From: Viridibacterium curvum | GTDB taxonomy: Bacteria; Pseudomonadota; Gammaproteobacteria; Burkholderiales; Rhodocyclaceae | Reading direction: 5' to 3' | Assembly: GCF_039544165.1 (NCBI RefSeq) | Contig: NZ_BAABLD010000015.1 | Location: forward strand, 62,001-126,000 | Length of the DNA stretch: 64,000 nucleotides | Shown here: positions 7,601 to 15,300 of the stretch, one piece after another | How positions within the stretch are numbered: position 1 is the first letter of the stretch | Layout of the letters: the number at the start of each line of letters is the position of its first letter | The notes under the pieces: model-generated | Databases searched by the model: none | Seen by the model: only the letters and a program-made list of their open reading frames with translations | Told to the model about the DNA's origin: nothing | Made by a program: the position numbers and the translations under genes

Positions 7601-9923
7601 TCTGCTTGCGCGCGGTCATGGCTTCGTAGACCGCCTCGCGTTTGGCTGCAATATCGGCGACGAAACCATCCTGCTCGATGAAGCGCCCCTCGAGCTCTTC
7701 CAGCTGCGCGAGCAAACGGGTCAGCGCGTCGTCGCACTTTTCTGGCGAGTCAGAGAAATCCAGCGCATTCTCGACGGCTTGTCCGAAGAGCTTGAACTGT
7801 GCGCCGAACTCTGCCGCAGACTCGCTGGCACCAAGCCCCTTGCGCGCCCTGCGCGCCTCGGCACGCAAGCGGTTGGCATCGGCATAGACTGACCCGATCT
7901 GGTCAAGAATGCGTGTGCGCACCACGGCATCACCACCGGGCAGGCTACCTAGCTGCTCGGTCAGCAGGTCGAGGGCTGCTGCAGTGTCATCCAGTGTTGT
8001 CAGGGCACGATCGATGTCGCTCGTGGTGGCAGCTGAAGGCAACTGACTGGCGAGCTTCGCCAGTGTGTCGCGGTAGCCGTTGAAGGCCGAGTCTCCGGCG
8101 AGAAACTGAACAGCGCGCTCGCCAACGCGCCCCTGTTCAGTCGCCAGCTCCACGTCCAATCCGTCAATGACATTCAGATCGACATATCGCAATTCACGCA
8201 GGCCAAGCAGTTTGCCGCGCTGTTCGCGCAAACGGCCCAGGGCACGCACAAAGTCATCCGGCTTCTGCCACAGCATGCTGGCCACATCGGTCATCAGCAC
8301 GCGCTGCTCGCCCTGTGCCTGTGTGAGTGCGCGCACAGTATCGCGGCGGATGCTGTCGACCTTTTCGAACTCATCGAGCGTCTGACGTGCCCCGTCTGCA
8401 ATGCGTTTGAGGCCCGCAAGCAAACCGCCCGCCTCTTCGGCATCCAGCCAGAAATAGGCGTCCTGCACCCGCACGCATTGCCGGATCAGGTCTTCGTAAG
8501 CCGTGCGTGTCGGCGTCTGCTCGCGCAAGGCACGGGCAATCGCCATCAACTCCGATATGCCACGCACCAGCTCTGCATTCCCCACGCGACCGAAAAAGCC
8601 CTGCGCCCTCGGCGCGGCTGCGGCATGCTCCTCGGTAGCAAAAGGGGTCTGCCAGAGTTGCATGGGATGCATGCGCGCAGGCTCTCCACTCTCGGCCATG
8701 AAAACCAGCACACGACCATCCGGGAAACGCGCATAACCATTCGCCACGATGGGCGTAGCAAGCGTCTTGTTGATGAGGTTGTAGGTAAACAGGCCGTAGT
8801 GCCCTGGCCCCGGGGCGTAGAAGACGTACAGGACGTCTTCGCCATTCGGAGACCGGATGACGCGCTTGAAGCGCAGACTGTCAACCACGTCGCCCGGCAT
8901 GTCAAAGCGCTTTGATTCGCCCGACTGCAGGTAGTAACCACCGGGGAAAATGATGCCGTGATCCTCGGGCAGCTGCACACATGCCTTGCCGATGGCATCA
9001 ATGCGCAGCACCTTCTGGGTGCGCACGTTGTAGACGAGAAAGCGTTCGACCTGCTCGCGGTAGGGCCTGACGCGCAGCAAGATCAGTGACCCAAGCCTTG
9101 CGTAAGCAATCTCGGCGTCGGCCAGCGACTGGTTGCGATCCTCGACCGGCTCGGAGTAGATACCCAGACCGGTTTCACTGTTGTTCTCGATCTTGACCGT
9201 CAGGTCGCCGTTGACCGTCTCGACGAACACCGTGTCAAGAATGTTCACGTGCGGGTGCTTGCCGCCAACGTGATCTTCACGCTTCGTGAGCGTCCACTCG
9301 AAATCATGTGTGGGCGGTAGCGCCATGTCGCGCTCGCCACGATTGTCGACATAGCTGACCAGCCCGTCCGGAGCGATGCTCCAGCGGAAGACGCGCACAT
9401 CGCTGACCTGCGCGCCGATACGGAATGCTGCGAGCAACTTCTCCTGCGTGACACGCAGCTGGATCAGCTGAGCCTGCTTGTAATAGGCATACAGCTCGCG
9501 AAAGTCCGACACGAAGCGCGTGTCTTCCAGAAAACTGCCGGCAAACGACACGCTCTCCAGCTCATCGACACCATCACCTGCTCCCAGTCGATAGAGCGCA
9601 AACACGTCACTGACCGTGGTTTCCCGTCGCAGCCCCAGTGTGACGTTGTAACCGAACAGCAACTGATCTCCGATACGCACGATGTCACGTGCCACACAGT
9701 TGTTCTCTGTGCGTGCGCGGGTACGCAATATCAACGCCTGATCGGACTTGCCGAATGCCGCCACACGGGCATCGTTGAGTGCATTGGCCTGTGCCAGCAG
9801 GGCATCGCCCTGATCCGCCAGTCGTTTCCTGAGCAGCTCGTAGCTGCCACTGTCGGCCACCATGGCCTCGGTCTGGCTAGCGGCAATCTGCGTTTGTGAA
9901 GTGTCGTCCATCGTCGCCATCAT
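4638..9923 (-). CDS. giant AAA+ ATPase (1761 aa), 'DNA repair ATPase'/DUF3686-like
   Basis: Very large cytosolic protein. Residues ~1-470 look beta-rich and resemble what I recall as the DUF3686 region of proteins named 'DNA repair ATPase'. About 480-1250 is mostly helical with coiled-coil-like stretches. A single AAA+ module follows, with Walker A PPGYGKTT (Lys1313), Walker B LYLDDIQ (Asp1375, Asp1376) and a sensor-1-like VVMAGNP. The last ~280 residues are helical. The AAA+ part recalls MoxR-type dynamic ATPases rather than SMC or RecN. No membrane segment is seen. The first of several close ATGs, at 9923, is taken because GGA precedes it. It sits between a zinc-ribbon gene and a PLD-fold gene. 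Substrate unknown. Confidence 0.78.
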   Translation of the reverse strand: MMATMDDTSQTQIAASQTEAMVADSGSYELLRKRLADQGDALLAQANALNDARVAAFGKSDQALILRTRARTENNCVARDIVRIGDQLLFGYNVTLGLRRETTVSDVFALYRLGAGDGVDELESVSFAGSFLEDTRFVSDFRELYAYYKQAQLIQLRVTQEKLLAAFRIGAQVSDVRVFRWSIAPDGLVSYVDNRGERDMALPPTHDFEWTLTKREDHVGGKHPHVNILDTVFVETVNGDLTVKIENNSETGLGIYSEPVEDRNQSLADAEIAYARLGSLILLRVRPYREQVERFLVYNVRTQKVLRIDAIGKACVQLPEDHGIIFPGGYYLQSGESKRFDMPGDVVDSLRFKRVIRSPNGEDVLYVFYAPGPGHYGLFTYNLINKTLATPIVANGYARFPDGRVLVFMAESGEPARMHPMQLWQTPFATEEHAAAAPRAQGFFGRVGNAELVRGISELMAIARALREQTPTRTAYEDLIRQCVRVQDAYFWLDAEEAGGLLAGLKRIADGARQTLDEFEKVDSIRRDTVRALTQAQGEQRVLMTDVASMLWQKPDDFVRALGRLREQRGKLLGLRELRYVDLNVIDGLDVELATEQGRVGERAVQFLAGDSAFNGYRDTLAKLASQLPSAATTSDIDRALTTLDDTAAALDLLTEQLGSLPGGDAVVRTRILDQIGSVYADANRLRAEARRARKGLGASESAAEFGAQFKLFGQAVENALDFSDSPEKCDDALTRLLAQLEELEGRFIEQDGFVADIAAKREAVYEAMTARKQSLLEARQRRSQALVDAAERILEGVQRRVAQLADMPSVQSYFAGDPLLGKLRKLIEDLRGIDASVAADELDTRLKTARDQALRAVRDRSDLVSDGGNTLRLGKHAFTVSRQALDVTLAPREGALFYHLTGTDYFSPVQDERLTALKPYWNLSLVSETDMLYRAEYLAGCLLASVLEGNGPLAWDELLLLCTEGDATSRLAELVRSFAAARYQEGYQKGVHDSDALRILQQLVGMQAEAGLLAFGATERAWAQLFWYHGCLDADRDTYLRGARAAEQMRSLFGARHSFERLVASIATTMAAFVQHFGLQGGLEVAAEEALRTRAAEYLVTQLASERGAEGWVISGAGEDLAAELSRQLDRAGKLAAWQHDLANAQPAERWALACEWLRAFDAAQPKSAAAWIADAALKLALPAQRVRVNASLDRSVSALLGEHPRIVDGTLALNLNDFWQRHVAHERGIVPAFNQLQALRQDLIAAEKSRLRLAQFQARPLATFVRNRLIDEVYLPIVGDNLAKQLGTAGEGSRTDRMGMLLLISPPGYGKTTLMEYVADRLGLVFVRINCPVLGHDVTGLDPASAAHAAARQELEKLNLGLAMGSNVMLYLDDIQHTSPEFLQKFIALADGTRRIEGVWNGEPRTYDMRGKRFAVVMAGNPYTESGDVFRIPDMLANRADIYNLGDMLSGREAVFALSYIENAITANPVLQPMASRDPKDIHRLVRLAEGEEIPSSEFSHAYSAQELEELTGLMKRLFRARDVLLKVNASYIASAAQQEEYRTEPPFKLQGSYRNMSKLAVRITALMHDEELDALLRDHYRGEAQTLTTGAEENLLKLAHLLGSPDEAERARWQAICDEFSRLKKLGGSDDGSERIANTVLDLARAVDGLRRDTRLDESLRQGLATLAETLNGVKPEIRISNSAPDVAGIEAAIKGMTEAYDRVLLPLVTATYHKMKLDHTLWDEMKRMSGYVEKLEKSLESGVARNVARSKPSAEGK

Positions 9924-9934
9924 GAGTATCCGGC

Positions 9935-9953
9935 GCCTTCATCAGATGAAGGC
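9935..9953. repeat. 19-bp perfect palindrome / hairpin before the AAA+ gene
   Basis: GCCTTCATC-A-GATGAAGGC, nine-base arms around one base, in the 32-bp gap between the zinc-ribbon stop and the AAA+ start. As RNA it would fold as an 8-bp stem with a 3-nt loop just ahead of the AAA+ ribosome binding region. It could be an mRNA processing or translation-control hairpin, or a protein-binding site. There is no U-tract, so it is not a normal terminator. Confidence 0.55.
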
Positions 9954-9955
9954 GA

Positions 9956-10498
9956 TTACCAGCCCGCGCGCAACAGCGCGATCAGTTCTTCACGTTTTGG
10001 CTGGGCGTCCAGCCATTCGCGTACGCGTTTGAGCTCGTCAATGCATGCATCGCCATGCTTGCTGCGCAAACCGGCTTCACGCCGCGCACGCAACTCATCG
10101 CTCTGCACGCGCCGCTGCCAGGCGACGCTGACAACCTCGCTCAGCCGCGTCGCCAAACCAGCTTGCGCCAGCCCTTGCCACTCGCCCTTGTCCAGCCAGA
10201 CGAGTTGGCAGGAAGGGCAATGATCGACACGGAAGTCCGGCGTCACACCAACGCGATATCGCTGCATCAGACGCGTGCAGCCTGGGCAGGCTCGCGCCGC
10301 TGCGCTATCGCTGACTTCGAAGGCGTCCTGTCCAGCCACGTCCGTGGAGACCGCACGCTCTCGCCACAGACGATAGTCGGGCATGCCCAGCAACACGCCA
10401 CCGCAGGCCTCGCATTGCTGGACCGGCAAACCCGGCGCCAGTTCTGCGCGGCTAAGCTCGGCCTGGGCCTGACAGTTACAGAAAGTACGGGTACCCAT
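9956..10498 (-). CDS. double zinc-ribbon (zf-TFIIB-like) protein
   Basis: 180 residues with two putative zinc ribbons: FCNC...QCEACGGVLL near the N-terminus and ACPGCTRLM...DHCPSCQLVWLDKGEW in the middle. The second matches the zf-TFIIB type ribbon with its trailing W-L-D-x-G-E-W. The C-terminal ~80 residues are charged and helical. The protein is probably cytosolic and may be an adaptor or nucleic-acid contact; no catalytic motif is visible. Its ATG at 10498 shares a base with the stop of the TerB-like gene (TGATG), so the two are likely translationally coupled. Specific function unknown. Confidence 0.75.
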   Translation of the reverse strand: MGTRTFCNCQAQAELSRAELAPGLPVQQCEACGGVLLGMPDYRLWRERAVSTDVAGQDAFEVSDSAAARACPGCTRLMQRYRVGVTPDFRVDHCPSCQLVWLDKGEWQGLAQAGLATRLSEVVSVAWQRRVQSDELRARREAGLRSKHGDACIDELKRVREWLDAQPKREELIALLRAGW

Positions 10499-10737
10499 CA
10501 GATGCCCGTCGCTGCGCGAACGGCCTCGATCCGGGCAAGCATCTCCGGTGTCAGCTCATCGGTCTTGAGGCGACGCATGATGTTACGCAGCACGCGCTTT
10601 TCGTTGGCATCCACCCCGCCATCGCGCAGCGCCACATCGACCAGCTTCTGCAATTCGTCGATGCGTAACTTTCCGTCGTTGCTGAAACACTCGATGGAGC
10701 GAAATGCGATCTCAAGGTAATCACGGCTCTCGGTCAC
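10498..10737 (-). CDS. small TerB-like helical protein
   Basis: 79 residues, all-helical in appearance. The stretch DGKLRIDELQKLVDVALRDGG followed by VDANEKRVLRNIMRRL has the acidic DG...E pattern of TerB (tellurite-resistance-like) domains, which bind metal or act as membrane-proximal sensors. At 79 residues it is shorter than a full TerB domain (~140), so it could be a half-module or a distant relative. It follows yqiK by 15 bp and overlaps the zinc-ribbon gene by one base. The family assignment is by eye. Confidence 0.6.
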   Translation of the reverse strand: MTESRDYLEIAFRSIECFSNDGKLRIDELQKLVDVALRDGGVDANEKRVLRNIMRRLKTDELTPEMLARIEAVRAATGI

Positions 10738-10752
10738 GTCCTGCTCTCCTGC

Positions 10753-12855
10753 TTACTTGCGGAAACCATCAATCAGGGTCTGCAGTGCAGCCTTCTGGCT
10801 TTCATTGCCGTCCCGTGCCACTTTGGTCAGCAGAGCTGCAACGCTGAGGTTCTGCAACTCCCCCGCCGAACTTCCCAGTGCGCCGATCAGGTCACGCACG
10901 TCTCCCACCATGTCTCGCTCGCCAGTCAGGTGATCCTTGAGGCCAATCTTGAGCGTGTCGCTTTTCGCAATTGCTCCGTCGATACCCTTGCCGATAGAAA
11001 GCGCACGCACAAAGCTGTCGAAGTAGTCGCCCTGTCCGCCCACGATGTCGATCTTGGCGTGAGACAGCGCAGCGCCCAGCACTTCGGCCTGTTCCTTGGC
11101 GATGCCCGTCTGCGCTTCGATACCGGCCATGGTCTCGGTGTGGGCACGCTCAAGCTGCATGCGGAACTCCTCGTGTTCGCGCGTATCCTGGCTCATGGCC
11201 TTCATTGCATCGAACTTCTCACGCAGGCCCTTGGCCTCAGCCTGGAAGCGCGCCTCAATTACCTGTGCGTCTGCCTGACCGGACTTGACCGTGGCGTCGG
11301 CATCTGCACTGCGGACATGCACTTCGGCCAGACCCAGTTTTTCCTTGCCCTCTGCTTCGGCGTCCATGCGCGCACGCAAGGCATCGGCTTCTGCAAGGCC
11401 GTACTTGCTGACCGCTTCTGCTTCGGCGATCTTCACCTTGGCGTCGACCATCCCTTGCTTCTCCTTGGCATCTGCCGTGACCAGCATGACCTTGGCGGTC
11501 GCGAGGCCCGGTGCAGCCGTCATGGCTTCGACGCCCTCGGCCTCGCGCTTCTTCGATTCAGCTTCTTTCTCGGCGACTTTCAACTTGGCGTCGGCCAGCG
11601 TGATCTCCTCGGTTGCCTTGTAGCGCGCACGGCGCTCTTCGGCCTCCGCCTCCTTGACCTCCAGCACGAGCTTTTCTTCCGCCTTGCCCTCGGCGGTAAT
11701 CACAACGGCCTTCTTGTTACGGTCGGCCTCAGCGACAACACGCAGCTCCTTGATCGCCTCTTCCTGCTCGGCCACGGTGCGCTCGACCACGATGCGCTCG
11801 CGCACCACGTCGGCAATCGCCTTTTTCTGGATCTCGACGGCCTTGTCCTTCTCGATTTCCTGCAGTGTCACTTCTTTCTGGCGATCGACGATTTCCAGCT
11901 CACGGGCGCGTGTGACCTTTTCTTCCTCGATGGCGACGGCACGCTTGCGGTTGTTCTCGGCGACTTCCTTTTCTCTCAGTACGTTCTCCTGCTGCACCGA
12001 CAACAACTGCTCGGACTGCAGGCGCGCCAGTTCGGCCTTGGTGTGTTCTTCTGCAGCTACCTTGTCTGCCTCGGCTTTTTCGCGCGCACGTACGTTGGCA
12101 ATCTCACGCGCCTGCTTTGCTTCGGCGTCGGCTTGCTGGCGCTCCAGCTCAAGCATGGCTTCACGGGTTTCTACGTCCTTCTTCTTGATCTGCATCTCTT
12201 CGTTACGGCGCAGTTCGTTAGTCCGCACGCTCTCGGTTGCAGTCAGCTCGGTGATCTTCTTGATGCCCTGTGCGTCAAGAATGTTGTGCGGATCAAGCTT
12301 GGACAGCGGTGTTTGCTCGAGGTAATCAATTGCGGCGTCTTCCAGCACGTAGCCCGACAGGTCATCGCCAATCTGGCGGATGATCTCGTCGCGGAACTTG
12401 TCGCGCGCCTGGTACAGCTCGACAAAGTCCATCGCTTTGCCAACCGTCTTGAGCGCCTCGGAGAACTTGGACGAAAAGAGTTCTTCCAGCGTCTCCTGAC
12501 TCGACGCACGCTGGCAGCCGATCCCCTGTGCGACCTTCAGCACGTCTTCGGAGGTCTTGTTGACCCGCACGAAGAACTTCACCTTGATGTCGGCCCGGAT
12601 GTTGTCCTGGCAGATCAGGCCCTCATTGCCGGAGCGATCAATCTCGATGGTCTTGATGGCGATATCCATCATCTCGGACTTGTGGATGATGGGATAGACC
12701 ATACGCCCGGTGAAGGTAACGTCAGGCTCGGCACGAAGCGTGTTCACGATCATGGCGTAGCCCTGTTCCACCTTGTGATAGAACTTTGCGAACATCGCAA
12801 AGACACCCAGGATGAAGAAGGCAAGCAGGCCAGCGGCGATATAGATCGGCTCCAT
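10753..12855 (-). CDS. yqiK: flotillin-family membrane scaffold YqiK
   Basis: 700 residues. An N-terminal membrane helix (about 5-25, YIAAGLLAFFILGVFAMFA) is followed by an SPFH/Band-7 domain to about residue 200. A very long Ala/Glu/Lys-rich coiled coil with repeated EAEA/KEKA patterns runs to about 560. A C-terminal flotillin segment ends in ALQTLIDGFRK. Flotillins cluster in ordered membrane microdomains and recruit partners. The YqiJ partner lies just upstream after a 60-bp gap, as in enteric yqiJK. In this operon it would be the membrane platform for the PspA-like and AAA+ proteins. The long frame on the opposite strand is an artefact of the biased coiled-coil codons. Confidence 0.9.
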   Translation of the reverse strand: MEPIYIAAGLLAFFILGVFAMFAKFYHKVEQGYAMIVNTLRAEPDVTFTGRMVYPIIHKSEMMDIAIKTIEIDRSGNEGLICQDNIRADIKVKFFVRVNKTSEDVLKVAQGIGCQRASSQETLEELFSSKFSEALKTVGKAMDFVELYQARDKFRDEIIRQIGDDLSGYVLEDAAIDYLEQTPLSKLDPHNILDAQGIKKITELTATESVRTNELRRNEEMQIKKKDVETREAMLELERQQADAEAKQAREIANVRAREKAEADKVAAEEHTKAELARLQSEQLLSVQQENVLREKEVAENNRKRAVAIEEEKVTRARELEIVDRQKEVTLQEIEKDKAVEIQKKAIADVVRERIVVERTVAEQEEAIKELRVVAEADRNKKAVVITAEGKAEEKLVLEVKEAEAEERRARYKATEEITLADAKLKVAEKEAESKKREAEGVEAMTAAPGLATAKVMLVTADAKEKQGMVDAKVKIAEAEAVSKYGLAEADALRARMDAEAEGKEKLGLAEVHVRSADADATVKSGQADAQVIEARFQAEAKGLREKFDAMKAMSQDTREHEEFRMQLERAHTETMAGIEAQTGIAKEQAEVLGAALSHAKIDIVGGQGDYFDSFVRALSIGKGIDGAIAKSDTLKIGLKDHLTGERDMVGDVRDLIGALGSSAGELQNLSVAALLTKVARDGNESQKAALQTLIDGFRK

Positions 12856-12915
12856 GGATATTCCTCTGAAGAAATGAAAGTTTGTTTGTGATGCTGGATG
12901 CTGATTTGTCCGCCG

Positions 12916-13554
12916 CTACTCGGCGACGATCAGGTAGCGGCTGGCTTGGGGGTCATACTCAAGGATGCGTGCCACGGCACCCTTGCCCAGCGTGTTCGGC
13001 GTCGTGGCCCACACGCGAATGTTGATGGATGCGCCATTCGTGCTGACCTCGGCGCGACCAAAACGCTCGTCAACAGTCTGCGTCAGCACCAGGCAGGTCT
13101 GCCCGACAATCGAGGCATTGCTTGTCGCACTGTGCGTGACGAAGAGCTTGCGCATGGGTTTGACGATGCGTGCCGTCATGACAATGGCGACACCCACCGC
13201 AGCGATCATGGCGGCCGTGCCAACCAGTGCCTTGAACAGCATGGTCGGCACCCACGGAAGAATCCACTCGGAGAAAAGTGCCGTCACCGTCCATGAGATC
13301 AGGATCAGCAGACTGACAACGATGGAAAACGGCACTCCGTTCAGCCCCATGGCCACGACGTAGCTGGCCAGCACGCTGATATCGCCAGCGTCGCCATCGA
13401 GGTGTGCGTCGGTGTCGACATCGATATCCAGGCTGCTGGACTCGAAGTCAACGAGACCAATCAGCGCAAGCAGCCAGTAGAAAATCACTACCAGTAGCAA
13501 TGCACTCAGTATCGCGGTGGGATAGCTGAAGGCGACTTCCAGAAAACTGCTCAT
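12916..13554 (-). CDS. yqiJ: inner-membrane OB-fold protein YqiJ (DUF1449-like)
   Basis: 212 residues. Three hydrophobic segments are visible (about 11-35, 70-95 and 100-125), then a cytosolic C-terminal ~75 residues compatible with the OB-fold of YqiJ/NfeD-like partners (IVGQTCLVLTQTVDERFGRAEV). NfeD/YqiJ proteins pair with flotillins and modulate their assembly; yqiK follows directly on the same strand. A 111-bp gap without a gene separates it from the upstream 116-residue gene, so an internal promoter is possible, though I do not see a clear one. Confidence 0.82.
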   Translation of the reverse strand: MSSFLEVAFSYPTAILSALLLVVIFYWLLALIGLVDFESSSLDIDVDTDAHLDGDAGDISVLASYVVAMGLNGVPFSIVVSLLILISWTVTALFSEWILPWVPTMLFKALVGTAAMIAAVGVAIVMTARIVKPMRKLFVTHSATSNASIVGQTCLVLTQTVDERFGRAEVSTNGASINIRVWATTPNTLGKGAVARILEYDPQASRYLIVAE

Positions 13555-13665
13555 GACTCCCCCGAAACATTTGCATTACTTCAATCCGGCACGTCTTTCC
13601 TCAGGCGCGATGCCTGGATGACGTTCTCGCCGGATTCTCCCATCGGCTGATTGCGTTTCTGCTGA

Positions 13666-14016
13666 TCAGCCCTTTTGTCCTGCAGCTTTCCTGAATGCAT
13701 TACCGGCAAATGCAATCAGCTCGCGCGTGACACGCTCCTTGATCGCCAACCTGTCGTCCGGTGGCAGACCATAGCGCTCGCCCAACAACTCGTAATCTCC
13801 CTGGGCCAGCGACACCGTCAGTCGCGGTCGCTTCGGGCGACTGGACACCGACAGCCCCAGAATCTCGCGAATCTGATCCGAGGTAGACAGGTTGCTGTCG
13901 AAGGCCGCACGTCGAATTGCCGACAGCACGGCCTCCTCCACGTCGAACGCTACCTGCACAGCACGGATGGCCTCATCCGAACTTTGCCAGCGTGCCGGCT
14001 TGCGCGTGACGCTCAT
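13666..14016 (-). CDS. small hypothetical protein, possible ribbon-helix-helix regulator
   Basis: 116 residues; family not recognised. Two similar stretches, AFDVEEAVLSAIRRAAFDSN plus LSTSDQIREILGL, and RLTVSLAQGDYELLGERYGL plus PPDDRLAIKERVTREL, each look like a strand followed by two helices. That is the ribbon-helix-helix layout, possibly a duplicated or pseudo-dimeric unit. It starts with an ATGA overlap on the pspA-like stop, so translation is coupled. If it binds DNA, the tandem palindromes in the operon promoter would be a natural target; that is inference. It could instead be an unrelated helical partner. Confidence 0.6.
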   Translation of the reverse strand: MSVTRKPARWQSSDEAIRAVQVAFDVEEAVLSAIRRAAFDSNLSTSDQIREILGLSVSSRPKRPRLTVSLAQGDYELLGERYGLPPDDRLAIKERVTRELIAFAGNAFRKAAGQKG

Positions 14017-14759
14017 GCGCTACCCGGCTCGCCTTGTGCTGCCGGCGGCACATCCGCCCCCGCCGTTGAGCCCGCCTGACGTGAGCGGATCCTGGCCATG
14101 ATGGCAGCACGCCGATCCGCTCCTTCGCCGATACCCGCCGCAGCCAGCTTGGCTTCCAGCGCCTTGCTGCCCACTTCATTCTCCAGCTGCTCTGCCGCCG
14201 TCATGCGGTCAGCAAGGTCTTCGTGACGTTGCCGGATGCGCTCCAGCGACTCTTTGGCACTGACCAGCTTCGAGCCCGTGCCATCGATGCTGTCGGCAAT
14301 CGAACGCGTAGCGCGATATACGCTCTCGGTCGTCTTGGCCATGACGATCTGACGCTCGTGCTCGCGGATCTTGGCCTCTGCACCCTTGATCAACTCCTTG
14401 AGACGCACCACCTGAACTGCATAGGTCGCATGCGATCTGGTCTGTTCATCAAGCTCTTTTTCAAGCTCGGCCACGCGGCCGGCAACTTCCTCTGCCAAGC
14501 CTTCCTGTTGCTTGTTGAGCGCTTCCAGTGCGAGGCCCTCATAACGCGCAACTTCGCCACGCAAGCGCTCGATCTCGCGTGCGCTCTGCATTTCCTTGGC
14601 CATCACGCCCGTCAGATCACCGCGCGCCTGCGCCACGTTGTGCTTGGCGTCGACAATTTCCTGCTCGTAGATGCGCGTGGCGTTGGCATCCACCACGCTC
14701 TCGCCGATCTCGCGAACGCTGCCGCGCATCAGGGTCACCAGTTTCTTGAGTACAGACAT
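14013..14759 (-). CDS. PspA/IM30 family protein, YjfJ type
   Basis: 248 residues, almost wholly helical coiled coil: the PspA/Vipp1/ESCRT-III-like fold that polymerises on damaged membranes. The start SVLKKLVTLMRGSVREIGES is an amphipathic helix for membrane contact. The ending LEAKLAAAGIGEGADRRAA resembles E. coli YjfJ more than PspA itself. A Pro/Ala-rich tail closes the protein. The upstream DUF2170 gene is 12 bp away, as in yjfI-yjfJ pairs. No pspF, pspB or pspC lies nearby and the operon promoter looks like sigma-70, so it is not the classical sigma-54 phage-shock operon. Confidence 0.88.
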   Translation of the reverse strand: MSVLKKLVTLMRGSVREIGESVVDANATRIYEQEIVDAKHNVAQARGDLTGVMAKEMQSAREIERLRGEVARYEGLALEALNKQQEGLAEEVAGRVAELEKELDEQTRSHATYAVQVVRLKELIKGAEAKIREHERQIVMAKTTESVYRATRSIADSIDGTGSKLVSAKESLERIRQRHEDLADRMTAAEQLENEVGSKALEAKLAAAGIGEGADRRAAIMARIRSRQAGSTAGADVPPAAQGEPGSA

Positions 14760-14771
14760 GTTTGCCTCCGC

Positions 14772-15188
14772 CTATTGCAGGAATTCGGACATGGCGTCCA
14801 GCGCATCCAGCGCGTTGTCGCTCAGTGTTGCCACGTCATGCGCAACATCTTCGGCGCGTGCGTTACGCGCCAGTGCTCCAAGCAATACGTAGTGATTACC
14901 AACCCGCCCGAACGACGACAGCGGGACAGACGGGTTCAGATCCAGCAAGGTCTCCAGCAGCTCGGTGCGCCGCTCGGGCAACAGGTCAGATTCCTCCCAC
15001 AGGTAACACATGCAGAGAATCTGACTGTCCGAGCAAGTGACGTAGATGGGCAGGGCATCACGCTGCTCAATGCTCACCTGGATCACCTCCACCTCGCCCG
15101 GAATGGGTTGCAAATGCACCCCGAGCCCACCCAGCGCATCGCTTGTCATCAACTCCAGGCCACGCAGTTGCTCTTGCAAAGTTTTCAT
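14772..15188 (-). CDS. DUF2170 (YjfI-like) protein, first gene of the operon
   Basis: 138 residues, soluble. The pattern LPIYVTCSDSQILCMCYLWE...LLDLNPSVPLSSFGRVGNHY and the ending LSDNALDALDAMSEFLQ match what I know of the DUF2170/YjfI family, which is nearly always adjacent to PspA-like YjfJ. The biochemical role is unknown; it may regulate or chaperone the PspA-like polymer. It is the promoter-proximal gene of the nine-gene minus-strand operon. An AGAGG precedes the ATG by an unusually long ~14 nt, so initiation may be weak. Confidence 0.8.
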   Translation of the reverse strand: MKTLQEQLRGLELMTSDALGGLGVHLQPIPGEVEVIQVSIEQRDALPIYVTCSDSQILCMCYLWEESDLLPERRTELLETLLDLNPSVPLSSFGRVGNHYVLLGALARNARAEDVAHDVATLSDNALDALDAMSEFLQ

Positions 15189-15271
15189 GGCGCGACTGAT
15201 TACCTCTTTCCTGATGTGCAGCGGCTATCGCCGCGCTGCTCTGGCACGTCGCGTCGATGCGACGTGAGTCC

Positions 15272-15300
15272 AGATTAGGAACCCCGACATAAAATGTCAA
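15272..15300 (-). promoter_or_regulatory. sigma-70-like promoter of the PspA-flotillin operon
   Basis: On the minus strand a perfect -35 TTGACA (15300-15295) is separated by exactly 17 bp from TAATCT (15277-15272), a moderate -10. It points at the DUF2170 gene, whose ATG is at 15188, leaving a leader of about 77 nt. The -35 overlaps the tandem palindromes described separately, so the promoter looks repressible. Confidence 0.6.

Noticed and set aside
10930..12891. A 653-codon open frame on the plus strand opposite yqiK
   Set aside because: It is the antisense of a low-complexity Ala/Glu/Lys coiled coil, gives a Leu/Phe/Gly-rich product with no family resemblance, and YqiK on the other strand is unmistakable.
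3929..15188. Calling the operon a proven phage-defence island
   Set aside because: No integrase, restriction gene or mobile boundary is present and the neighbours are core genes; defence remains only one hypothesis beside membrane stress.
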